Source of the DNA: Prorocentrum cordatum
Taxonomy: Eukaryota; Sar; Dinophyceae; Prorocentrales; Prorocentraceae
Assembly (NCBI GenBank): GCA_963575745.1
Contig: CAUYUJ010011248.1
Location: 310,001 to 339,289 of the forward strand
Direction: 5' to 3'
DNA length: 29,289 bases
Shown: positions 21,017-28,388 of the stretch, piece by piece
Position numbering within the stretch: position 1 is the stretch's first letter
How the letters are laid out: the number at the start of each line of letters is the position of its first letter
Notes under the pieces: generated by a model
The model's input: only the letters and a program-made list of their open reading frames with translations
Told to the model about the DNA's origin: nothing
Database searches by the model: none
Position numbers and translations under genes: made by a program

Positions 21017-21157
21017 GTAACCGAGCCTGGCGCCCTTCAGGGCGCAAACGCAACTTAAGAAATTTGGTCAGCATTTCCGAGAAATCAACACTTGATGAAA
21101 CGAATATGCATGCCCGAGCTCACCGCCCCACAGGGCACACACATACCTTAAGGAACA
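20967..21157 (+). repeat. Three degenerate copies of a ~40-bp unit
   Basis: Units near 20967, 21023 and 21116 share the order GAGC, GCCC(C/T)(T)CAGGG, an A/C-rich stretch, then CTTAAG or CTGAAAA. The middle copy contains a perfect hairpin GCGCCC-TTCA-GGGCGC. Confidence 0.5.
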
Positions 21158-21187
21158 TACTCTAAGCTCGGGTATGCTGATTCGTTT
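21098..21187 (+). repeat. Inverted repeat, 23-bp arms, 44-base loop
   Basis: Arms 21098-21120 and 21165-21187 are complementary at 20 of 23 positions. As RNA this would be a hairpin of small-RNA precursor size; as DNA it resembles a small foldback element. Confidence 0.75.
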
Positions 21188-21630
21188 CCTTGTGAATCCT
21201 CCTCTCCCTCCTTCCTCCGCTCCTCGATCGCCCGTGCGGCTGCCACGCGAGCTCGAGAGCATCATTTTGATCGCCCGAGCGCTGCCGCCCACGGGGCGGT
21301 GACGGAGGGGCACGAACAGATCGTGGGCCCGTGGTCGAGCTCCCCGTGCCCATTGCGTGGCTACTCGAACCAAGGCGTGAGCCCAAGTTCGGGTCGCCAC
21401 GCACCTCCCCCCCCCGGGCCACATGTGGCCAAGACGGGGGAGCTCGATCTTGCGATCTCGGCTTGGTGGCAAGACGCGGGAAGGGCCCCAGCAGGGCCTA
21501 AACCTAACACACACCCACCTAAACAACATAAACACACACCCCAACTGCGAACATACACCCAAAAAACACCCAAATCCTTGAGCCTCCACGCTCACCCGCC
21601 TCACCGTGCCCCCCCCCTCCCCCAGCCAAG

Positions 21631-21933
21631 GCTTGGATCTACATCAACCCGCACTACGTCGACAAGCTCTGGCGGACGACGCAGCGGAGAAGTGCCGTAC
21701 CCACGCTCCGCGGGGAGTGGGCGGGTCGGTGCGCGTGCTGGGGCGGTCGGGTGGGTTCTGGTGGGCGCTGTGGGTGGGTGGTAGCTGGAATTACGTGGTG
21801 GTGGGGCATGCGTGCGTGGTGGGCTGGTGGTGGGAAGCCCTGGGCGATGCTCCATACAGGAGCTCTGATCTACATCAACCCGCACCACGTCGACAAGAGG
21901 CGGACGACGCAGCGGCGAAGTGCGTCGGAGGGG
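21631..21933 (+). repeat. Tandemly duplicated exon-like segment
   Basis: The segment 21634-21700 recurs at 21868-21933, about 235 bp away, with two substitutions and one 3-base length change. One frame is open across both copies (21606-22139). Each copy is preceded by a possible AG acceptor (CCAAG at 21630, ATACAG near 21859). Both substitutions are silent in the frame beginning at TCT ACA. Coding status unresolved. Confidence 0.6.
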
Positions 21934-22081
21934 GGCCTTCGCGGCCGTCGCGGAGGGTCAGGGCGTGGCGAGGTGTATGGTACTTGTTTTTTCCGCTTCA
22001 GGACAAACGGAATGTGGTAGGCGCGTGGGGCGCAAGAGTCGAGTCGGGGCACGTCACCGTTCGTGCCGTTGTTTCATTTGG

Positions 22082-22690
22082 TGTTTGTCATGTATTTTTC
22101 ATGTGTTTTCATTTGTGTTGTCATCGTGTGTTCATGTGATTTTTTCATGTGTTTTCATGTGGACTCTTCATGATGTTTCATGGTTTTCATGGTGTTTGGG
22201 TTTCATGTGTTTTCATGTCGTTTTGAGGGGGTTTTTCATGTGTTTTTCATGTGTTTGCATGTGTTTCATAAATGCATGTGTTTCATGGTTTTCTGGTTTT
22301 CATGTGTTTCCATGTGTTTTCATGTGTTTTCATGTGTTTGGTTTTCATGTGTTTTCATGTGTTTTCATGTGTTTCCATGTGTTTTCATGTGTTTTCATGT
22401 GGTTTCATGTGGTTTCATGTGTTTTCATGTGTTTTCATGTGTTTTCATGTGTTTTCAAGTGTTTTCATGTGTTTTCATGTGTTTTCATGTGTTTTCATGT
22501 GTATCATGTGTTTTCATGTTTTTTTTCATGTGTTTTCATGTGTTTTCATGTTTTTTTAGGTGTTTTCATGTGTTTGGTTTTCATGTGTTTTCATGTGTTT
22601 TCATGTGTTTTCATGTGTTTTCATGTGTTTTCATGTATTTTCATGTGTTTTCATGTGTTTTCATGTGTTTTCATGTGTTTTCATGTGTTT
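22082..22690 (+). repeat. Decanucleotide array (TTTTCATGTG)n
   Basis: About 600 bp of a 10-bp unit, irregular at the left and almost perfect from about 22310. T4 tracts recur every 10 bp, close to one helical turn. Open frames through it encode Cys/Phe/His/Val periodic peptide and are not credible genes. Confidence 0.97.
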
Positions 22691-22871
22691 TCCTGGGTCC
22701 CCCGAGGGCCCGTAGATTTTGCAAACCCAGAGCCCCCGTGCCCCTCTCCCCCCGCGCGGCGTGCGGTACCCCCGCGCCTGCCCCGCGGTGACCCCCCTCG
22801 ATCCGCCCCGTGGCACCGTGGCCCCGCCCCGCCCCCTACCCGCGGGCTGCGCCGCGCAGATCGCCTAGGCA

Positions 22872-22948
22872 TGCACCTAGCCCGACCCCCCACCGTCGAC
22901 CCCGACCCCGACCCCCCCATGGGCCCCTAGGTGCACCTAGCCCGACCC
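22872..22948 (+). repeat. 17-bp direct repeat 60 bp apart
   Basis: TGCACCTAGCCCGACCC occurs at 22872-22888 and 22932-22948, both beside CCTAGG-like words and a C-rich stretch. Confidence 0.85.
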
Positions 22949-23007
22949 TAGCCCTAAGCTTGTAGTTGAATGCCACCAAGCCGAGCTCGGCCCCCCTGAT
23001 TTCACAG

Positions 23008-23087
23008 CCGTAGATCTTCCTGCGGGACAGGTGACTGCCATGCCGCCCAAGAAAGAGGGGAAAAAAAAGAACGGCAAGGGCGGCAAG
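23008..23087 (+). CDS. Gene A late exon, lysine-rich
   Basis: After CCTGATTTCACAG the frame reads a short neutral piece and then a lysine/glycine-rich tail containing ATG at 23040. It can end at TAG 23106-23108 or splice at GGCAAG|GCGCCG (23087, phase 0). The tail resembles basic nuclear or ribosomal protein tails, but too little is present to assign one. Confidence 0.45.
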
Positions 23088-23091
23088 GCGC

Positions 23092-23148
23092 CGACGGCGC
23101 GTGTATAGAATTCCCCACAATTAACGGAGGTGGTCGAGCGCGCCGTCG
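23092..23148 (+). repeat. Inverted repeat CGACGGCGCG / CGCGCCGTCG
   Basis: Perfect 10-bp arms at 23092-23101 and 23139-23148, inside the proposed intron after the lysine-rich exon. Confidence 0.8.
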
Positions 23149-23199
23149 ATCGACCCCCCCCCCCCCCTTTATCGAGCCCTCCGGTGCCGATCGATCCAG

Positions 23200-23256
23200 G
23201 CCGCCAGGACGTCGGACGCTGCGAAAGCGAAGCGGAAGCTCGACGCGTGGCACTGA
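23200..23256 (+). CDS. Possible last exon of gene A
   Basis: After GATCCAG, 18 codons rich in Ala, Lys and Arg end at TGA 23254-23256. It joins the previous exon in phase 0 and continues its basic character. Confidence 0.35.
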   Translation, partial: AARTSDAAKAKRKLDAWH

Positions 23257-23743
23257 ACATGAGAATGCGCATTTCTGGATGAGCAATGGCTCGTATAGGT
23301 GGAACTAGAGTTCAGACGGACGCGCGATAAAGTTGGTGCGCTCGTTTCTGAGGTCGGGACGGCTGTGGCCGTGGTTGGCTCGGTGTCTCTGTGTCGTTGT
23401 GGTATACGACATGAGCGACCGATCGGGGGATTTATAACGATACGATACTTAACCGCGAGGGGGGATGTAAAGATCCGAAATTTGGCCCCAACGGATCACG
23501 ATATCGAGCCCGCGACGGTGCGGAAGAGGCCCAGAGGGCTAGCGGGGCTACACAGGAGGCCCATCCAATTGCTTGGGGCATTTACTCTACACCAACTTCC
23601 AGATGCGCCCTCGGATGGGGACCTCTAAATATGTATGTTCGTAATCCAACCCCAGCTACCGCGCGAGGAGGACGACGAGCAAGCAACTGAAAGACGAGAC
23701 GACTCCGAGGCTGTGCGCGAGACATCGGAGAAGTAGACAACCC
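23257..23743 (+). other. Spacer between genes A and B
   Basis: No convincing gene. A short acidic open stretch (about 23653-23730), preceded by CAACCCCAG and ending at TAG, could be an exon but does not join the gene B exons in phase. Confidence 0.4.
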
Positions 23744-23763
23744 ATGGCTGAGACGCTGGCAGG
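23744..23763 (+). CDS. Possible first exon of gene B
   Basis: ATG at 23744 opens a short frame. Splicing after GGCAG (GA donor, phase 1) would join exon 2 in frame. A better GT donor (GTCGAG|GTAACC, 23788-23789) gives the wrong phase. The start of gene B is therefore uncertain. Confidence 0.3.
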
Positions 23764-23893
23764 AGACAGGCGTCACGGATCGGTCGAGGTAACCAATCCC
23801 CGATGCCGACCCCAGGGCCTGGGCCAGGAAACCGCCGAAGGAGACGAAGGAGGAGGAGGAGGAGGAGGAGCGATACCACCCCCCTCGATCGAG

Positions 23894-24041
23894 GCAACTT
23901 CGAGTTCGTCGAGATGGAGAAAGTTGAGAGCCAGAAGCAGCAGATCAGTTCTGGCCAGGAGTCGACCTGGTACACGCGCGACGGCCTCCTCACCCTCTAC
24001 AATTTCAACTGGAACGAGCCCGACAGCCTCGTATCCCAGAG
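23894..24041 (+). CDS. Gene B exon 2
   Basis: Follows CTCGATCGAG and encodes about 49 residues of convincing globular composition (Phe, Glu, Gln, Trp, Tyr, Asn). It ends at CCCAGAG|GCCTGA (GC donor, phase 2), which joins exon 3 in frame. Beyond this point the sequence degenerates into GGA repeats. Confidence 0.6.
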
Positions 24042-24106
24042 GCCTGAGGAGGAGGGGGGAGAAGGAGGAGGAGGAGGAGGAGGAGGAGGAGCGAGGAGGA
24101 GGAGGG

Positions 24107-24139
<33 letters not shown>

Positions 24140-24379
24140 GGAGGAGGATGTGATGATGAGGAGGAGGAGGAGGACGAGAAAGAGGAGGAGAAGGAGGAGG
24201 AAACGGAGGAGGATAAGGCGGAGGAGGAGGAGGAGGAGGAAGAGGAAGAGGAGGAGGCTAGAAAGAGGAGAACGTCATGGTGATTCAGAGAACGGTGGGG
24301 GTAGGATGAACAGGAGGAGCGAGGACGAGGAGGAGGAGCTCGAGGAGCAAGGAGATGATGAGAACACATTCGCTCGCAG
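24042..24379 (+). repeat. Gene B intron 2, (GGA)n-filled
   Basis: GC donor and CGCAG acceptor. The interior is almost wholly GGA/GAG triplets from about 24043 to 24330. Confidence 0.6.
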
Positions 24380-24440
24380 GGCCGTGGCGCGGGCTGATGC
24401 GACGATTGCGTGCTGCAAGGCGATGCGCGGCTTCGTGAAG
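24380..24440 (+). CDS. Gene B exon 3
   Basis: 61 bases, phase 2 to phase 0, encoding an Ala/Arg-rich helix with a Cys-Cys pair. It ends at GTGAAG|GCAAGT, a textbook GC donor. Confidence 0.6.
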
Positions 24441-24564
24441 GCAAGTCGGGATGAACATGAGAACGGAACGAAGGGTTGGTGGGGGGGATGGAAGGATGAT
24501 GAGAATGAGGGAGGACGAGGAGGAGGAGGAGGAAGAGAGGAAGGATGAGGCTAGTCCCCCATCT

Positions 24565-24655
24565 CCCGATGGTCGATCGATGAATCCATCGATGGCTCAT
24601 TCGAAGAATCCATCGATAGAGCTGGCCAGCGATGGATCCATCGATCGATCCATGA
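24565..24655 (+). repeat. ATCGAT-rich palindrome cluster
   Basis: Repeated ATCGAT, ATCCATCGAT and GGATCC words able to fold on themselves, close before exon 4 of gene B. Resembles 17084-17225. Confidence 0.6.
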
Positions 24656-24704
24656 ATATCCTCCTCGAGCTCCCTGTTACTCTCTCCACTCCCCCACCGC
24701 CCAG

Positions 24705-24831
24705 ACGGACCTGCAGCGCGGGGAGGAAGTGTACAAGCGTGTGGAGAGGACCGAGTCGCAGGCCCACATTCACGAGCAGACGATAACTACGCGCCTGAGC
24801 AAGACTGCGACACCAGTTGAACACGTTCAAC
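24705..24831 (+). CDS. Gene B exon 4
   Basis: Starts after CACCGCCCAG in phase 0 and encodes a polar helical segment rich in Glu, Arg, Gln and Thr. The end at CAAC|GTGCCA (phase 1) leaves a 65-base intron with a fine pyrimidine tract before CCCGCAG and joins exon 5 correctly. A GC donor at AACAAG|GCTTAC is the alternative. Confidence 0.55.
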
Positions 24832-24896
24832 GTGCCATACACAACAAGGCTTACAAAGGGAACACATCTTTCCAGTGTACTACCCCCTCCCCGCAG

Positions 24897-25042
24897 GCCT
24901 CGTCTTCGAGGATCCTGCGGAGGTCGAGGGGTGAAGGAAATGAAAGATGGGTTCCCCGAGGCAGCCCCGTCGGATGACGACACGTCCAGCTACAGCTACA
25001 GCGACAGCGAGGAGGAGTTCCCGTCGCCCTCCTCGCGGGAAG
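24897..25042 (+). CDS. Gene B exon 5, acidic Ser/Tyr segment, -1 frameshift
   Basis: The first 10 codons after CCCGCAG read well but hit TGA at 24932. The adjacent frame then reads a Ser/Asp/Glu/Tyr-rich segment to 25042. One G missing from the G4 run at 24928-24931 would join them. It ends at GGGAAG|GATGAG (GA donor, phase 1). Confidence 0.5.
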
Positions 25043-25433
25043 GATGAGAAAGCGTAGAGGGAGGAGGGGGGCATGAGGAGGAGGAGGAGGAGGAGGAGGA
25101 GGAAGAGTAAGATGAGGAGGGGGAGGGGGAGGAAAAGGAGGAGGAGGAGGAGGATAAGGAAAAGGAGGAATAGTAGGAGGATGAGGAGATGAGTGGGACG
25201 AAGATGGGCCCCTGGAGTAGGATGATGGGTATGATGGTAGGCAGATGAAGAGGAGGACGGGTAGGAGGAGAAGAGGAGGAGATGAGTGGGGCGAGGATGG
25301 GCCCCCTGGAGTAGGATGATGAGTAGGATTGGTAGGCAGAGGTGGAGGATGAGGAGTAGGAAGATGAGGAGGATGAGGAGGATGGGAGGGGATAACGACG
25401 ATGTGACGCTAGATGAGGACATGCAGCCTGCAG
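25043..25433 (+). repeat. Gene B intron 5: GGA repeats with an internal duplication
   Basis: GGA/GAG triplets; a segment of about 65 bp starting at 25183 is repeated from 25276 with changes (both contain GAGGAGATGAGTGGG and GGAGTAGGATGATG). GA-AG boundaries. Confidence 0.65.
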
Positions 25434-25567
25434 CACGTGCTGCTCCCGCTGGCAACACTGCGCGTCCTGCTGGTGCGGTTGGTCCCATTGGAGACACGGC
25501 GGCGGGGAACCTCGGGACGGCGGCGCACCTCTTCGCGCTCCTGAGCGGCTGGGACGTGGGAGGGAAG
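25434..25567 (+). CDS. Gene B exon 6
   Basis: After GCCTGCAG, phase 1. Ala/Gly/Pro-rich start, then a hydrophobic Leu/Trp segment. It ends at GGGAAG|GATGCG (GA donor, phase 0), the same donor pattern as exon 5. Confidence 0.6.
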
Positions 25568-25600
25568 GATGCGTTGATTGGCCCTTGATCGAGCTCCCGT

Positions 25601-25756
25601 CCAAGTTCCCGATTGGCGAACTCGAGTTCGCTAACCCGAGCTCTGGTTAGCGAACTCTAGTTCGATCTAGTTCTAGAGAATCTGGAGATTAGCTTCGATC
25701 TAGATCGAAGCTAAGCTCCAGATTAGCGAGCTCGAGCTCGCCAAGTAGGAACTTGG
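25601..25756 (+). repeat. Nested palindromes in gene B intron 6
   Basis: In order: 9-bp inverted ends CCAAGTTCC (25601-25609) and GGAACTTGG (25748-25756); an inverted repeat 25617-25636/25645-25664 (19 of 20); a 46-bp palindrome centred near 25702 (22 of 23 pairs, inner 26 bp perfect); and GCGAGCTCGAGCTCGC. The right end contains the splice acceptor TAG at 25746-25748. Confidence 0.9.
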
Positions 25757-25897
25757 CACGGACATCGAAGACGGGCTCGATTGGCCAGCCCAGGTGCACA
25801 GCATGCCGTGGTTGACGCCGTGGGCAGCGGAGCTCGTGAAGCACTCGACTGAGATGAAGGAAGTGCAGGACGCGCTGGCCATGCACGTGCAGCAGAG
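25749..25897 (+). CDS. Gene B exon 7
   Basis: Phase 0 to phase 2. About 50 residues, Trp/Pro/Glu/Met rich and plainly protein-like, beginning just after CAAGTAG and ending at CAGAG|GTCATG. Both joins hold frame. Confidence 0.65.
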
Positions 25898-26046
25898 GTC
25901 ATGCGAGGGGACATCCAGCTAAGGGGTTCGGTGCGCTCTCTCTCGCCTGGGGGTACAGGAGGCATGCATGTCGCATGCCATCCCTCCTCCACGCCTCGAG
26001 GAGAGATGGGGGGAACCGAACTCCTCGGCTCGGCCCATCGCTATAG
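25898..26046 (+). other. Gene B intron 7 (GT-AG)
   Basis: 149 bases, GTCATG start and GCTATAG end. No microsatellite and no clear palindrome. Confidence 0.5.
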
Positions 26047-26098
26047 GGGCGACGACGCGGAGATCACCTACCGCGAATGCGTGGCCAAAATCACCGAG
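26047..26098 (+). CDS. Gene B exon 8
   Basis: 52 bases, phase 2 to phase 0, an acidic helical segment with one Cys. It ends at ACCGAG|GCTGGA (GC donor). Confidence 0.6.
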
Positions 26099-26429
26099 GC
26101 TGGAGGAGGAGGATGACGAGGAGGAGGAGGACGAGGCTGATCAGGAAGACAAGGAGGAGGAGGAGGAGGAGGATTGATAAAGATGATGCTGACGATAGGG
26201 ATGCTAATGAGGAGAGAAGGGGGAGAGGAGGGCATGTGGCACATTATATGGTAAGGGGGGGGGAATGATAAGGAGGAGGATGACGTGGAGGATCGGATGG
26301 ATAAGGAATTCGGAGGAGGGTGACGATCGGAGGAACACACGACCCCATCAACGGGGCATTCAAGGCCAAGAGGTCATTCCGAGGAGGGAGCTGGGCATCT
26401 CCTTCGTCGTATAACTTACTGGCCTCGAG
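26099..26429 (+). other. Gene B intron 8 (GC-AG) with CGAGGC at both splice sites
   Basis: Donor CCGAG|GCTGG and acceptor CTCGAG|GCCAA share CGAGGC. The first half is GGA repeat. A pseudo-copy of the next exon start (AGGCCAAGAGG) lies at about 26360. Confidence 0.55.
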
Positions 26430-26504
26430 GCCAAGAAGTTCTACGAGCTCATCCTCCCCGTGCAGCAGTCGGTGTCGCAGGCCAACAGCAGCATGATGGC
26501 GTAG
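26430..26504 (+). CDS. Gene B last exon
   Basis: 24 codons then TAG at 26502-26504, joined in phase 0 to exon 8. Encodes an amphipathic Lys/Phe/Tyr/Leu then Gln/Ser/Met C-terminus. No family recognised for the whole protein (about 300 residues). Confidence 0.6.
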   Translation, partial: AKKFYELILPVQQSVSQANSSMMA

Positions 26505-26923
26505 GCTCGAGCAGGCAGGCAGTTTGAAGAAGGGTGCATGCATGTGCATGCTGACAGCTCAGCTCGAGCTGCGGTCGACTGCAGATCTGCACGAGCTGGG
26601 GCACGGCTCGGGACGTGAAACAGACAAGGATGAATGCACTGCTGGGATGGAGGTGACATGCGTGAGGGGACGGATCACTGCCAGATAAAGGGTCACTAGG
26701 TTCACGGTGGGCTGGTGCAGCGTCGTTATGGCGCGCGTCGCCAGCGCGCGGAGTGCATTGATTCGGTTGCAACCGACAAGAAAGAAACAATATCCAAGAG
26801 ACTGTCCGTGTTGAGCGAGATGAGGCTGAGGATCGAGGATGGAAGGGGAGGACGAGGATGGAGACGTCATGGTCAAGACATGGGAAGTGTGCCTGCGAAG
26901 CTCGGGGTTTACGCCGCGTATGC
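26505..26923. other. No feature seen
   Basis: Mixed sequence after gene B. No coding frame, repeat or RNA gene that I can support. Confidence 0.4.
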
Positions 26924-27061
26924 TACACCACACAGCTTGCACCGCACATGTGTGCACCACGTAGACTACACCACACAGCGTGCACCACAGATATTGCATC
27001 ACAGAGCTTGCAACACACAGCATGCACAGCGTAGTTTGCACCACGTGGTTTGCACATCCAG
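26924..27061 (+). repeat. 14-bp tandem repeat, about 9.5 units
   Basis: Consensus TGCACCACACAGCT with variants carrying GCGTAG or ACGTGG. All units are 14 bp except one of 15. Ends as TGCACATCCAG. Confidence 0.9.
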
Positions 27062-27522
27062 ATTCCACTAACTCACTGTTTGGGGCCCACGCTGGCAGGC
27101 ATGCGACTTAAGCTGCACGTGCCACCAGCCCGCGCAGAATCGGTTCGATTGTCTATCTGGCATACGTTCTATATTGGCGCAGGGAGGGGTGGACGTGCTC
27201 GTGGCATCGATGATGGAGCTACGAGGCAAGCTTGCATGCTATCGAGGAGGGTCCCCCTGTCTCATGTGTCCTGGTGACATGAAAATGTTCCGCACGCTGC
27301 CGCTTGGTCCCCCGCCTGCCCCTCTCGACGCAACTAGGGTGCAACGCATAACCGAAGGGGGGTGAAACAACTTCGAGGGCCAATTAAGGGATACGCGACG
27401 GCGGTCACACGTGAGGCTGCCAATCCAGCTCAAAAACAAGTTTGAGGGGTGCTTCAAACTGTAATGTGGTGTTCAAGTTTACGCTCGGGTCTGCGGTAGC
27501 GTTGATTTGTAATTTGATGTTG
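27062..27522. other. No feature seen
   Basis: Unique sequence without a convincing gene. Open frames are short and of poor composition. Confidence 0.4.
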
Positions 27523-27599
27523 GATGGTGTCCCGATGATGTTCCGATGGTGTCCCGATGGTGTCCCCATGGTGTCCCGATGGTGTCTCGATTGTTTCCA
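27523..27599 (+). repeat. 11-bp tandem repeat (GATGGTGTCCC), 7 units
   Basis: Units begin at 27523 and every 11 bp thereafter, with substitutions growing toward the right edge. Confidence 0.9.
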
Positions 27600-27805
27600 C
27601 GTGGTATCCCATGTTCAGGATGTCACTGGGACCCAGGGGAAACCCTTAAATGCTTTAAGACCCTATCGAGGGGCAGGAGGATGTGAGGTAAACGAGGGCC
27701 ACGATCCACGGCACCATTCCTCGATTGTTTGTGCGAGGATCCGTAAGCGTTTGCTCGAACCAATTTCGCTCGAGCACGTATCCAATTTGCGTTGTTTATC
27801 GCGTG

Positions 27806-28031
27806 ATGTCGCGGGCTGCCGCGGCGGCGCTCTTGGTTTCTGGAGGCGCCCCCCGCGCTGCTGGCTCCCGCTCTGGAGGCGTCCCACGCGCAGCTGGAGG
27901 CGTCCCGCGCGCTGACCCAGACGACGCGCCAGACGGATCTGGACTGCGCACATTTTTGTTGCAACAATATAAGCAAGGCCATATGACTGCAGCTGACGTT
28001 TGCATCATTTGCCATCACGCTGCAACTGCTG
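27806..28031 (+). CDS. Gene C exon 1: N-terminus of dinoflagellate multicopy cysteine-rich protein
   Basis: ATG 27806 opens an Ala-rich start with three Gly-Gly-(Ala/Val)-Pro-Arg-Ala repeats (11-bp-like GGAGGCGTCCC words), then a conserved-looking segment with Leu-Gln-Gln-Tyr and Cys-Ile-Ile-Cys-His-His. It ends in phase 1 at ACTGCTG|GTGCGC; the codon is completed correctly by exon 2. Upstream codons in the frame lack another ATG. From memory, this arrangement followed by the exon 2 cysteine motifs matches a family of unknown function present in many copies in Symbiodiniaceae and relatives, perhaps of mobile origin. Confidence 0.65.
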
Positions 28032-28388
28032 GTGCGCAACGGCCTCTAATGGATTGGTGGAACCCCCGCCCCCCGTGAACCTTGAGTGCGTATCGTCTCC
28101 CCTTCTGGTTATTTCTCCCGCAGCCCTCCCCAGCCGAACTTCGACGTCCTATCTCCCCGCCTGCGTTCCTCTCTCTCGCTCTCTCCCTCTGTTTCTCTAT
28201 CGCTCTCCCTGTTTCGGGGCGTGCGCTGAATTATGATATTGAACAAGATAGTGAAGGGTCCAAAAGTGGAGATATAGATATGGAGCTGCATATAGCTATA
28301 CATATTCTTATAGATGTACATGCATATATGTATATATACACGTATATGTACGGGGGTTTCGGCCAATCCATTTTGGCACGTTCTTGAG
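28032..28388 (+). mobile_element. Gene C intron: introner-like element with inverted ends and duplicated target
   Basis: 357 bases, GT-AG. The splice sites share GGTGC (CTG|GTGCGC and GAG|GTGCAG). Inside the ends, AATGGATTGG (28048-28057) and AACCCCCG (28061-28068) are matched inverted by CCAATCCATT (28363-28372) and CGGGGGTT (28351-28358). Coding halves join in frame when it is removed. The middle has CT-rich and TATATA stretches. Direct repeat plus inverted ends plus precise intron boundaries is the pattern of introner elements. Confidence 0.6.

Noticed and set aside
21029-21046. GCGCCC-TTCA-GGGCGC hairpin to the right of the gap
   Set aside because: It has a TTCA loop but lacks the unpaired C and lies in a different repeat context, so it is not counted with the 14 LINE hairpins.
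22180-22791. Open frames of Cys/Phe/His/Val repeats
   Set aside because: Pure translation of the 10-bp repeat, equally open in all three frames.
23040-23108. ATG followed by a Lys-rich peptide resembling a ribosomal protein S25 start
   Set aside because: The resemblance is only a short basic tail, the frame extends upstream of the ATG to a good splice acceptor, and no S25 core follows.
26333-26372. Possible extra gene B exon
   Set aside because: Its phase does not fit between exon 8 and the last exon, which already join in frame; it may be a duplicated exon start.
28368-28377. CCATTTTGGC, matching the core of the dinoflagellate spliced leader
   Set aside because: Only 10 bases match, the flanks differ, and the word lies in the inverted end of the gene C intron, which explains it better than a relict spliced leader.
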